From Curtobacterium sp. MCBA15_009 (GTDB taxonomy: Bacteria; Actinomycetota; Actinomycetes; Actinomycetales; Microbacteriaceae), in the NCBI RefSeq assembly GCF_001864895.1, contig NZ_MJGO01000039.1, positions 351,854-415,853 of the forward strand: a stretch of DNA of 64,000 nt, written 5' to 3'. How positions within the stretch are numbered: the stretch's first letter is position 1; each line of letters starts with the position of its first letter. The translations under genes and the position numbers were made by a program. Positions 33,426-40,882 of the stretch are shown here, piece by piece. The notes beneath the pieces were generated by a model that saw only the letters and a list, made by a program, of their open reading frames with translations, was not told the origin of the DNA and searched no databases.

Positions 33426-34076
33426 GTGACCGACACGACGCCCGCCGCAGCACCGCCCCGCCACCGCCACGAGGCCGGCCCCGCGATCGCGATCCTCCGC
33501 GGCGGGACGGGCGAGCACCTGGAGGACGTCATCGGCGTGCTCGTCGAGTCCGGGGTCCGCGCGATCGAGATCACCACGAACACCCCGCGCTGGCGCGAGG
33601 GCATCGCCTGGGCCACCGAGCAGTACGGCCGGTCGGCGGCGATCGGGGTCGGGACCGTCCTCGAGCCACGACAGCTCGACGAGGCAGCAGCGGCCGGGGC
33701 GTCCTTCGCGGTCAGCCCGCACACCGACCCCGCGATCGGGCACCGGGCCCACGAACGCGGTCTCGGCTGGTACCCCGGTGCCGCCACGCCGACCGAGATC
33801 GTCACGGCCTGGCAGCACGGCGCCCGCGCGGTGAAGGTGTTCCCGGCTGCGCAGCTCGGCGGGCCGGGGTTCCTCAAGCAGGTGCTCGCCCCGCTCGACT
33901 TCGTCGACGTCATCCCCACCGGCGGCATCGGGGTGGACGACGCCGCCGACTACCTGGCAGCGGGGGCCGTGGCGGTCGGTCTCGGCTCACCGCTCGTCGG
34001 CGACGCCCTGCGCGACGGCGACCTCGACGCCCTCCGCGCCCGGGCCGGACGACTCGTCGCGGCGCTGCGCCGATGA
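33426..34076 (+). CDS. KDPG/KHG-type aldolase
   Basis: A 216-residue class I aldolase cleaving 2-keto-3-deoxy-6-phosphogluconate to pyruvate and glyceraldehyde 3-phosphate. IEITTNTPRW carries the catalytic Glu, GVGTVLEPRQLDEA and FAVSPHTDP line the pocket, and AVKVFPAAQLGG holds the Schiff-base lysine. VIPTGGIGVDDAADYLAAGA completes the barrel. I chose GTG 33426 (GAGAGG upstream); ATG 33396, overlapping the kinase stop, is the other candidate. It is translationally linked to the amidohydrolase (ATGA). Confidence 0.88.
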   Translation: MTDTTPAAAPPRHRHEAGPAIAILRGGTGEHLEDVIGVLVESGVRAIEITTNTPRWREGIAWATEQYGRSAAIGVGTVLEPRQLDEAAAAGASFAVSPHTDPAIGHRAHERGLGWYPGAATPTEIVTAWQHGARAVKVFPAAQLGGPGFLKQVLAPLDFVDVIPTGGIGVDDAADYLAAGAVAVGLGSPLVGDALRDGDLDALRARAGRLVAALRR

Positions 34077-35653
34077 CGGCGACCGCGGCACCGGTGCACC
34101 TGGCCGGCGGCTCCGTCGTCGGCGACGACGGCGCGTTCCGTCGGGCGGACGTCCTCGTCGTCGACGGTGCGGTCGCCGCCGTCGGCACACGGCTGGACGT
34201 CCCCGAGCACGCCGAGGTCGTCGACTGCACGGGCCGCGTGGTCATGCCGGGCTTCATCGACGCCCACTCGCACGCGGGGTCGCTCGTGTTCGACGACGGG
34301 GTCCAGCTCGCGCTCCTCCGCCAGGGCGTGACGACGATCATCACCGGCCAGGACGGCGTCGGACCGGCACCGGGCGACGGGTCGTACGCCGCCCGGTACT
34401 TCGCGGCGATCGACGGGCCGCACCCGACGTACCGCGGCGACGGCGTGGCCGGGCTGCTGGCCACCTACGACGGCACCACCGCGCTGAACGTGGCGACCCT
34501 CGTCCCCGCGGGCACCGTGCGGCACGAGGTGATGGGCGACCAGCAGGGACCGGCCGACCGCAGACAGCTCGACGCGATGCGCGCCCTCGTGCGACAGGGC
34601 ACGGCCGACGGCGCCGTCGGTCTCGCCACCGGTCTCGACTACGTGCCCGGGCTCTTCGCCGGCACCGACGAGATCGCCGAGCTCGCCGCCGAGGCGGCAC
34701 CGGCCGGGGTCCCCTACGTCACCCACATGCGCGGCGGGTACGAGACGAACGCGGCAGCGGGCATCGACGAAATCGTCGCCATCGCCGGCACGGCGGGCGG
34801 CAGTGCTCACATCTCGCACCTGCACGCGCCGGTGGAGCTCGCGCTCGCCGAACTCGACCGCGCCGCCGACCGGGGCGTCGCGCTGTCCTTCGACGCCTAC
34901 CCGTACTCACGCGGCTGCACGATCCTGTCGATGCTGCTCCTGCCCGCCGAACTCGCCCGCCCCGGCACCGACGACCTGGCCCGGGCGCTCGACACCGCCG
35001 GGGGTCGCGAGCAGATCCGGGCCGCGGTGCTCGACCGGGTGCTCGGTCGAGCGGACCTCGGCACCGGGTGGGCGGACCAGATCACGCTCTCCCACGTGCC
35101 GGCCGCCGAGTTCCACGTGCTGCAGGGACGGACCCTCGCCGAGGCCGCCGACGCCACCGGGACCGACCCGGTCGACCTCGCGCTCGACGTCCTGGTCGAC
35201 TCCGACCTGCAGGTCACGGTCGTCATGCGCGTGCCGCGTCCCCGCACCCCCGCGCAGCTCGCGGGACTCTTCCGCCACGACGGCCACACCGGCGGGTCGG
35301 ACGGCATCTTCGTCGGCACGCACCCGCACCCGCGGGCGTACGGCACGTTCGCGCGCTACCTCGGCGAGTACGCCCGCGCCGGCCTGCTGTCCTGGGCCGC
35401 GGCGCAGCAACACCTTTCCACCCGGTCGGTGGAGCGATTCGGGCTCGGTCGCCGGGGCGTCGTCGCACCGGGGTGGACGGCCGACCTCGTCGTCGTCGAC
35501 CCCGAGCGCGTCGCGGCACGGTCGACCTACGCCGAGCCGATGCGCCTGGCCGAGGGCATCGACGACGTCCTGGTGGCGGGCGTCCCGGTCCTGCGCGACG
35601 GCACCCTGACACACGCGACGCCCGGAGCCGGTCTCCGCCGGACGAGCACCTGA
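34073..35653 (+). CDS. D-aminoacylase / N-acyl-D-amino-acid deacylase-type amidohydrolase
   Basis: A 526-residue amidohydrolase. Metal ligands: GFIDAHSHAG (HxH), GVPYVTHMRGG, AHISHLHAP and GGSDGIFVGTHPHPRAYGTF with the catalytic Asp. The motif that carries the metal-bridging Cys in characterised D-aminoacylases (GNCG) reads GQDG here. The enzyme probably removes an N-acyl group from a D-amino acid or amino-sugar acid, generating the substrate of the PLP enzyme. ATG 34073 overlaps the aldolase stop by 4 nt. It is last in the operon. Confidence 0.86.
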   Translation: MTATAAPVHLAGGSVVGDDGAFRRADVLVVDGAVAAVGTRLDVPEHAEVVDCTGRVVMPGFIDAHSHAGSLVFDDGVQLALLRQGVTTIITGQDGVGPAPGDGSYAARYFAAIDGPHPTYRGDGVAGLLATYDGTTALNVATLVPAGTVRHEVMGDQQGPADRRQLDAMRALVRQGTADGAVGLATGLDYVPGLFAGTDEIAELAAEAAPAGVPYVTHMRGGYETNAAAGIDEIVAIAGTAGGSAHISHLHAPVELALAELDRAADRGVALSFDAYPYSRGCTILSMLLLPAELARPGTDDLARALDTAGGREQIRAAVLDRVLGRADLGTGWADQITLSHVPAAEFHVLQGRTLAEAADATGTDPVDLALDVLVDSDLQVTVVMRVPRPRTPAQLAGLFRHDGHTGGSDGIFVGTHPHPRAYGTFARYLGEYARAGLLSWAAAQQHLSTRSVERFGLGRRGVVAPGWTADLVVVDPERVAARSTYAEPMRLAEGIDDVLVAGVPVLRDGTLTHATPGAGLRRTST

Positions 35654-35658
35654 CGACC

Positions 35659-35720
35659 CGCGCCCCCGTACGGTCGTCGCGTCCCGACTTCTCGGGGCAC
35701 GACGTCCGCACGGGGGCGCG
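35659..35720. terminator. Bidirectional 11-bp hairpin between amidohydrolase and ridA
   Basis: CGCGCCCCCGT (35659-35669) pairs perfectly with ACGGGGGCGCG (35710-35720). The 40-nt loop has its own CCCGA/TCGGG stem. It starts 5 bp after the amidohydrolase stop and serves both convergent transcripts. Confidence 0.6.
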
Positions 35721-35773
35721 CTCGTGCGGGCTCCCGCGGGTAAGCGTTCCGAGCGGACGCGCCGGGTGCGGAT

Positions 35774-36160
35774 CTACTCAGCCGAGGGCAGCACCGCGAC
35801 GACGTCGATCTCGACCAGGATGTTCGCCAGGTGCGACTGCACGGTGGTCCGGACGGGGTAGGGCTGCGAGAAGTGCTTGGCGTACTCCTCGTTGAAGGCC
35901 GGGAAGTCGCGGTCGGAGTGCTCGAGGTGCACGGTCGCTTTCACGACGTCGTCGAGGGTGGCACCGTGCTCCGCCAGCACCGCGGCCACGTTCGCGAGCA
36001 CCTGCGCGGTCTGGCCGGCGACGTCGTCCGCGATCGCGCCGGTCGACGGGTCCTGCGGGCCGAAGCCGGCGGTGTAGATGAAGCCGTTGGCGACGATGCC
36101 CTGGCTGTAGGGGCCGGCGGGCTTCGGGGCGTTGTCGGTCACGATGGCGGTCTTCGGCAC
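35774..36160 (-). CDS. ridA: RidA family 2-iminoacid deaminase
   Basis: A 128-residue YjgF/YER057c/UK114 protein that hydrolyses reactive enamines or imines released by PLP enzymes. NAPKPAGPYSQGIVANGFIYTA at the N-terminus, GQTAQVLANVAAVLAEHGAT and YPVRTTVQSHL with the catalytic-region Arg are present. GTG 36160 follows GAGGAG. It is convergent with the cassette whose first enzyme would release an enamine, so a functional link is likely. A second -10-like TAGCCT lies about 35 bp upstream. Confidence 0.9.
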   Translation of the reverse strand: MPKTAIVTDNAPKPAGPYSQGIVANGFIYTAGFGPQDPSTGAIADDVAGQTAQVLANVAAVLAEHGATLDDVVKATVHLEHSDRDFPAFNEEYAKHFSQPYPVRTTVQSHLANILVEIDVVAVLPSAE

Positions 36161-36260
36161 GGTGGCTCCTCGTCAGTCGGTGGATGAGGACTCCAGGCTA
36201 GGCGGGCCGCTCGCTCCGGAGCCGACCACGGGACGGACGCGTTCCGACATGCAGAACGCT

Positions 36261-36277
36261 GGACGGGCCTCCCGTCC
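36261..36277. terminator. Short GGACGGG-CCT-CCCGTCC hairpin
   Basis: A perfect 7-bp stem with a 3-nt loop lies between the divergent ridA and mannosyltransferase genes. It carries the family GGGCCTCCC core, but its position between two 5' ends argues against a terminator role. Confidence 0.35.
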
Positions 36278-36376
36278 GACGCCCGCACACCCGCGCGTTC
36301 CGTGAGGACCACGCGGGTCGACCGGCTAGCCTGTCCCGGTGCCGACCCCGATGCCCGCCCGCCGAGGAGCCCGCGC

Positions 36377-37615
36377 GTGAGCCGCCTGGACGGCGACGCC
36401 GTCGCCGTCGCGCCCGGACGGCGTCGAGTGCTCGACACCGTGGCGTCGTTGCCGGCGTGGGCCGCGGTCCTGCTCGTGTGGACCGGCGGTCGTCTGCTCT
36501 CGACGCTCTGGTTGGCGCTCGCGTACCCACTGATCGGTCGCGCGCTGCCGGAGAACGCGATCTGGGGCAACGGCCACGGGTTCGGGGCGTTCCTCTCGGC
36601 GTGGGACGGGCAGTACTACGAGCAGATCTCGCTGCACGGCTACCCCGCCGTGCTGCCGGTCGACGCCGCCGGGAACGTCGCACAGAACGCCTGGGCGTTC
36701 CTGCCGGCGTTCCCGTTCACGATCCGGATGCTGACGGCCTCGACCGGGGTGCCGTTCACCATCGGTGCGCCGCTCGTCGCGCTGGTCGCCGGGCTGGTCG
36801 CCGCGTTCCTGCTGCACCGGTTGGTCCGCGACCGGGCCGGTCACGCCGCCGCCATGTGGGCCGTCTTCTTCTTCACCTGCGGGCCGCTGTCGTTCCTGCT
36901 GCAGGTGGGCTACGCGGAGAGCATGTTCCTCGCGCTGTCGTTCGGGGCGCTGCTCGCCCTCGAACGCCGCCGGTACGGGTTGCTCACGCTGCTCGGGGTC
37001 GTCGCGGCCTTCACGCGGCCCGGGGCCCTCGCCATCCCGCTCGTCCTCGGGGTCGTGGCGCTGATCCGTTGGGTCCGTGCTCGGCGGTCGGACGGACGGC
37101 TCCTCGACACCTTCCCGCTGCGCGAGCAGGTCCGGGTGGTCGCCGCGGGCCTCGCGATGGGTGCTGCGGGGCTGGCCTGGCCGGTCATCGCGTCGCACGT
37201 GACCGGGATGCCGAACGCCTACCTCGAGACCGAGATGTCGTGGTGGGTGAACTTCATCGGACGCGTGGACTTCGTGCCGATGACGCCGTGGTTCCTCATC
37301 GCGTCGCGGTGGCTCGGCGTCGGGGGCGTGCTCATCGTCCTGTTCCTGCTCGTCGGCTACCCGGTGTGGCTGCTCCGCCGGTCGACGCTGCGCCTCGGCC
37401 AGACGACCGTGCTGTACTCGGCGGCCTACGCGCTCTACGTGTTCGCGGTCTCGCTGCCGATGGCCTCGACGCCCCGCCTGCTCATGCCGCTGGCGCCGCT
37501 GTTCGGTTCACCGGAGCTGGTCGCACGGCCCTGGATGCGCCGGACCCTCGTCACCGCCGCGCTGGCCGGGCAGCCCGTGCTCGTCGCAGTGCTCTGGCTG
37601 CTCGGCCCGCCGTAG
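36377..37615 (+). CDS. Polytopic membrane glycosyltransferase, PIG-V-like mannosyltransferase
   Basis: A 412-residue membrane protein with about nine helices. The first extracytoplasmic loop has SAWDGQYYEQISLHGYP, the acidic active-site motif of PIG-V/GT-C mannosyltransferases. WAFLPAFPFTIRML, QVGYAESMFLALSFGALLAL and FTRPGALAIPLVLG further match actinobacterial PIG-V relatives, which use polyprenyl-phosphate mannose. GTG 36377 follows GAGGAG at 7 nt. No neighbouring glycosylation genes, so acceptor unknown. Confidence 0.78.
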   Translation: MSRLDGDAVAVAPGRRRVLDTVASLPAWAAVLLVWTGGRLLSTLWLALAYPLIGRALPENAIWGNGHGFGAFLSAWDGQYYEQISLHGYPAVLPVDAAGNVAQNAWAFLPAFPFTIRMLTASTGVPFTIGAPLVALVAGLVAAFLLHRLVRDRAGHAAAMWAVFFFTCGPLSFLLQVGYAESMFLALSFGALLALERRRYGLLTLLGVVAAFTRPGALAIPLVLGVVALIRWVRARRSDGRLLDTFPLREQVRVVAAGLAMGAAGLAWPVIASHVTGMPNAYLETEMSWWVNFIGRVDFVPMTPWFLIASRWLGVGGVLIVLFLLVGYPVWLLRRSTLRLGQTTVLYSAAYALYVFAVSLPMASTPRLLMPLAPLFGSPELVARPWMRRTLVTAALAGQPVLVAVLWLLGPP

Positions 37616-37640
37616 GCAGCGGTTGCACCGTCCGGGCAGG

Positions 37641-37698
37641 GGTGGCCCCGTGCGGACAGGGATGGCCCGTGCGGACGCGGGGGTGGCCCCGTGCGGAC
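37641..37698. repeat. Three copies of a GTGGCCCCGTGCGGAC repeat
   Basis: GTGCGGAC begins at 37650, 37669 and 37691, each preceded by (G)TGGCCC(C). It lies between the mannosyltransferase stop and the long hairpin at 37696. Confidence 0.5.
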
Positions 37699-37749
37699 GC
37701 AGAACGACGAGATCGCTGTCGCACGACGTCGATCTCGTCGTCCTGCGTC
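37696..37749. terminator. 20-bp near-perfect hairpin between convergent genes
   Basis: A 20-nt arm at 37696-37715 pairs with 37730-37749 with one mismatch and a 14-nt loop. ACGACGAGATCG/CGATCTCGTCGT is the perfect 12-bp inner part. It is a strong bidirectional terminator candidate for the mannosyltransferase and the PPOX-fold gene. Confidence 0.7.
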
Positions 37750-37788
37750 TGGCCGGCCGGGCAGTGCTCCGCGGTCGGCGCTCCGCGG

Positions 37789-38280
37789 TCAGAGCTCGAC
37801 GGTGCCGTGGTCGCCGGTGTCCGGCTGGCTCTGCTTGCCGATCGCGGCCTTGAACATCTGCACGAGGCTGCCGACCGGACCGGTGTCCTGCGTCCAGTAC
37901 TCGACCGAGACGCCCTCGACGGTGAGGAGTCGGATCGACGGGTCCTGCCGCCCCTCGGGGAACCACGCCTCGGCGAACGGGGACCACAGCTCGTCGACGA
38001 CCGAGTCGTCCTGTGTGACCGTGGCGGTGCCGGCGATCGACAGGTAGCCGCCCTGCGACTCGATGGCGACGTTGACGTGCGGGTTGCGGGCGATGTCCTC
38101 GACCTTCTCGCTGCCGTCCTGCACCAGGAACCGCAGCGTCCCGTGGAAGGTCTTGTCCTGCACGGCGAGCGGACGGGCGTGCAGGTGCCCGTCCTCGCTC
38201 ACGGTGGTGAGCAGTGCGGTGTGGGCCCCGTGGACGATGTCCGAGATGGCGGCGCGCTGGTCGGTCTGCGTGTCGGTCAT
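37789..38280 (-). CDS. Pyridoxamine 5'-phosphate oxidase-fold (general stress 26-like) protein
   Basis: A 163-residue split-barrel flavin-binding protein. HTALLTTVSEDGHLHARPLA is the typical FMN-contact N-terminal strand pair, NPHVNVAIESQGGYLSIAGT the core, and VDELWSPFAEAWFPEG the general-stress-protein-26 hallmark. AAAGGAG precedes ATG 38280. It may reduce or bind a flavin or F420-type cofactor; activity is unknown. The tandem repeat array at 38.4 kb lies upstream. Confidence 0.85.
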   Translation of the reverse strand: MTDTQTDQRAAISDIVHGAHTALLTTVSEDGHLHARPLAVQDKTFHGTLRFLVQDGSEKVEDIARNPHVNVAIESQGGYLSIAGTATVTQDDSVVDELWSPFAEAWFPEGRQDPSIRLLTVEGVSVEYWTQDTGPVGSLVQMFKAAIGKQSQPDTGDHGTVEL

Positions 38281-38417
38281 GATGCTCCTTTGCGTCGTGC
38301 GCCCCGCCGTGCCCGAGGGCTGACGGAGCCGAACCGTTGCGTCCAGTGTGCCCCTCCGAGGGCGGGTGTGTCTGGGGCGGGGGTGTGTGGCGGGGCGGTG
38401 GGCGGCGCGGGGGCGCT

Positions 38418-38869
38418 TTCGCGCGTGGGGAGTCGAATCGCGCGTAGGAGGCCCGGACGAACGACCTCCTACGCGCGGATCTGCTTCCCACACCACGCGC
38501 GATGAGACAGAACACCCGCGGGCACCACGCCGTGGCCGGAGCGCACGCCCGGGGACCACGGTCAGCCGCGCCCGGCCGGCGCGGGCGGTGGGCAGTTCCG
38601 CGCGTGGGAAGACGAACCGCGCGTAGGAGGCCTGAACGAACGACCTCCTACGCGCGAAAGCGCTTCCCACACCACACGCGATGGGACAGAACGACCGCGG
38701 GCACGACCTCGTGGCGGAGCGAACGCCCGGACACTACGGTCAGCCGTGCCCGGCCGGCGCCGTCGGCGGAAGTCCCGCGCGTAGGAAGACGAATCGCGCG
38801 TGGGAAGCCCGAACGAACGACCTCCTACGCGCGGATCTGCTTCCCACACCACACGCGATGGGACGGAAC
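38418..38869 (-). repeat. Three tandem copies of the CGCGCGTAGGAGG element
   Basis: Cores lie at 38418-38513, 38596-38692 and 38773-38869, with unit spacing of 177-179 bp including a conserved GC-rich spacer (CGGTCAGCC). Copies 1 and 2 hold a perfect 13-bp inverted repeat (CGCGCGTAGGAGG ... CCTCCTACGCGCG); in copy 3 the left arm has drifted. Orientation is opposite to the 12.8 and 63.3 kb copies. The whole 38281-38912 gap has no credible gene. It lies at the 3' end of the 38913-39536 gene and upstream of the PPOX-fold gene. Confidence 0.8.
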
Positions 38870-38912
38870 GCACCCCAGGCGACAGGCCGCAGAACCCGCA
38901 CCGCCCCGAGGG

Positions 38913-39536
38913 TCAGGCCGGCTCGCGGATCGTGGTCTCGACGTCGACCACCTGCGGGATCCTCGGCATCGAGGCGAAGCCGAACGCGACGGGCGGGTTG
39001 AGCGGGGCGAGTGACCCGAGCGGCTCCCCCGCCCAGGTGCCGCGGACGCCGGTGACGTCGTGCGCCCCGGTCACGCCGTAGTACTCGCGACGGCCGTTGC
39101 CCGCCGAGCCGGCCGTACCGGACCCGGGGGCGACGAGCCGGGCGACGGGGTCGATCGCGGCGAGCCACCGGGGGTCGCGGGCGATGGGCTTCGGGACGAT
39201 GCGGAGCAGACGCCCGAGCGGGGAGATCGCTCCGACGTCGATCGACGCCTCGAGGGCTCCGGCCGACAGTTCCAGCCCGCGGGCGGTGCGGCGGGTGCGG
39301 ACGTCGACCACCGAGACGGTGTCGAAGCGGTAGGTGCCGGAGACGTAGGCGGCGACGATCTCGTCCGGGGCCAGGAGCACGCTGGTGCCGTCCGGCAGTT
39401 CGAGGAACACGTCGGTGAATGCGCCGAACGGCGACCGCTCCCACATCCCCACGACGATGCGCACGCCGGACGTCGTGCCGACGCCCATGATGCGTCCTCG
39501 GAACCGGCGTTCTGGTGCGGTGGAGCGTGGCGACAT
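38913..39536 (-). CDS. Conserved hypothetical protein
   Basis: A 207-residue soluble protein. The first part reads like a small beta-barrel (VRIVVGMWERSPFGAFTDVF, then DGTSVLLAPDEIVAAYVSGT and DTVSVVDVRTRRTARGLEL). A central segment LLRIVPKPIARDPRWLAAID and a C-terminal EYYGVTGAHDVTGVRGTW follow. I do not recognise the family. ATG 39536 is favoured because TACGGT ends 7 nt upstream; ATG 39488 is an alternative. Its 3' end abuts the three-copy repeat. Confidence 0.7.
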   Translation of the reverse strand: MSPRSTAPERRFRGRIMGVGTTSGVRIVVGMWERSPFGAFTDVFLELPDGTSVLLAPDEIVAAYVSGTYRFDTVSVVDVRTRRTARGLELSAGALEASIDVGAISPLGRLLRIVPKPIARDPRWLAAIDPVARLVAPGSGTAGSAGNGRREYYGVTGAHDVTGVRGTWAGEPLGSLAPLNPPVAFGFASMPRIPQVVDVETTIREPA

Positions 39537-39640
39537 GCCCTGGACCGTACCCGCGGCGCCCGTGAGCGGCGTCGCGGACGCGCCCCGGGCCTCCCGGCCG
39601 TCCCGCGACGCTGGCTGCGCCCCGGAAGAAGCGCCAGACG

Positions 39641-40750
39641 TCAGGCGACCGGGACGGCCTCGGCCAGCAGCTCGCGCACCCGCGGGGCGACCCGCGTGCC
39701 GTAGAGCTCGATGGAGCGCATCATGTCGTCGTGCGGCAGGCGGCCCGTCGCGTAGCGCATGTCGAACCGGGAGACCCCGAGGATGCGCATGTTGCGGGCG
39801 ATCTTGCGCGCCACGGTCTCCGGCGACCCGACGTACAGCGAGCCGCCGGCCGACAGGCCTGCGCGGTAGCCGGCGACGTCGAGGGGCGGCCAGCCGCGCT
39901 CCCGGCCGAGCTGGTCGGTGACGGCCTTGTGGTAGGGCCAGTAGCGCTCCGCGGCTTCCTCGTCGGTCTCGGCGATGAAGCCCGGCGAGTGCATCGCGAT
40001 GGGCTGCTGCGGCAGCTCGAGCTGGGCGAGCGCCTGGCGGTAGAGCCGCGAGAACGGGGCGAACTGGGCGGGCTGCCCGCCGATGATCGCGAGGAACAGG
40101 GGCATGCCGTACGAGGCCGCGCGGATGACGGACTGGGGCGAGCCGCCGACGCCGATCCAGGTCGGGATCGGGCCGTGCTCGAGCTTCGGGAAGACGTCCT
40201 GCTCGACAAGCGGTGCGCGCTTGGTGCCGGACCAGGTGACCTTGTCGCCGCCGCGCAGGGCGGCCCAGAGCTGGACCTTCTCCTCGAACAGGACCTCGTA
40301 GTCGGACAGCTCGTAGCCGAAGAGCGGGAACGACTCGGTGAAGGAGCCGCGGCCGAGGATGACCTCGGCGCGTCCGTCCGAGATCGCGTCGACGGTGGCG
40401 AAGCGCTCGTAGACGCGGACCGGGTCGTCCGACGAGAGCACGGTGACGGCGCTGCCCATCCGGATGCGGGACGTCGACGCGGCGATCGCGGCGAGGACGA
40501 CCTCGGGCGCGCTGACGATGAAGTCCGCGCGGTGGTGCTCGCCGACGCCGATGAAGTCGATGCCGATCTGGTCGGCGAGGACCGCCTGCTCGACGACGTC
40601 GCGGATGCTCTGCGCGTCGGACTTGACCGAGCCGTCGGGCAGTTCGGTGACGTCGCCGAAGGTGTCGAGGCCGAGCTGCACGGGGCCGACCCGGTCGGGT
40701 GCGGGCGGCGGGACGTCCGAGGGACGGTCGGTGCCGAATGCGTTGCTCAT
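39641..40750 (-). CDS. Luciferase-like (LLM class) flavin-dependent oxidoreductase
   Basis: A 369-residue TIM-barrel flavoenzyme. LADQIGIDFIGVGEHHRADF with the conserved His pair, STSRIRMGSAVTVLSSDDPV, RAEVILGRGSFTESFPLFGY and PIPTWIGVGGSPQSV are LLM hallmarks. It needs reduced FMN from a separate reductase. GGAGG lies 6 nt before ATG 40750, and TAGTTT on the minus strand is a possible -10. The substrate is unknown; the divergent SDR may act in the same process. Confidence 0.88.
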   Translation of the reverse strand: MSNAFGTDRPSDVPPPAPDRVGPVQLGLDTFGDVTELPDGSVKSDAQSIRDVVEQAVLADQIGIDFIGVGEHHRADFIVSAPEVVLAAIAASTSRIRMGSAVTVLSSDDPVRVYERFATVDAISDGRAEVILGRGSFTESFPLFGYELSDYEVLFEEKVQLWAALRGGDKVTWSGTKRAPLVEQDVFPKLEHGPIPTWIGVGGSPQSVIRAASYGMPLFLAIIGGQPAQFAPFSRLYRQALAQLELPQQPIAMHSPGFIAETDEEAAERYWPYHKAVTDQLGRERGWPPLDVAGYRAGLSAGGSLYVGSPETVARKIARNMRILGVSRFDMRYATGRLPHDDMMRSIELYGTRVAPRVRELLAEAVPVA

Positions 40751-40784
40751 GCGAGCCTCCAGTTCGATGCGTTTGCATAAAACT

Positions 40785-40847
40785 ACCACGAGGGCAGCAC
40801 GAACCACCACGGGGGCAGCACGAACCACCACGAGGACGGCACGAGCC
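40785..40847. repeat. Three 21-bp tandem repeats upstream of the SDR gene
   Basis: ACCACGAGGGCAGCACGAAC-type units begin at 40785, 40806 and 40827; the third has drifted. Two GCCAGCC copies follow. The array fills the divergent spacer just upstream of the SDR -10 box TACGGT (40870-40875). At 21 bp the units are two helical turns apart, as expected for a protein-binding array. Confidence 0.6.
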
Positions 40848-40882
40848 GCCAGCCGCCAGCCGCCCCGAGTACGGTCACGGGC

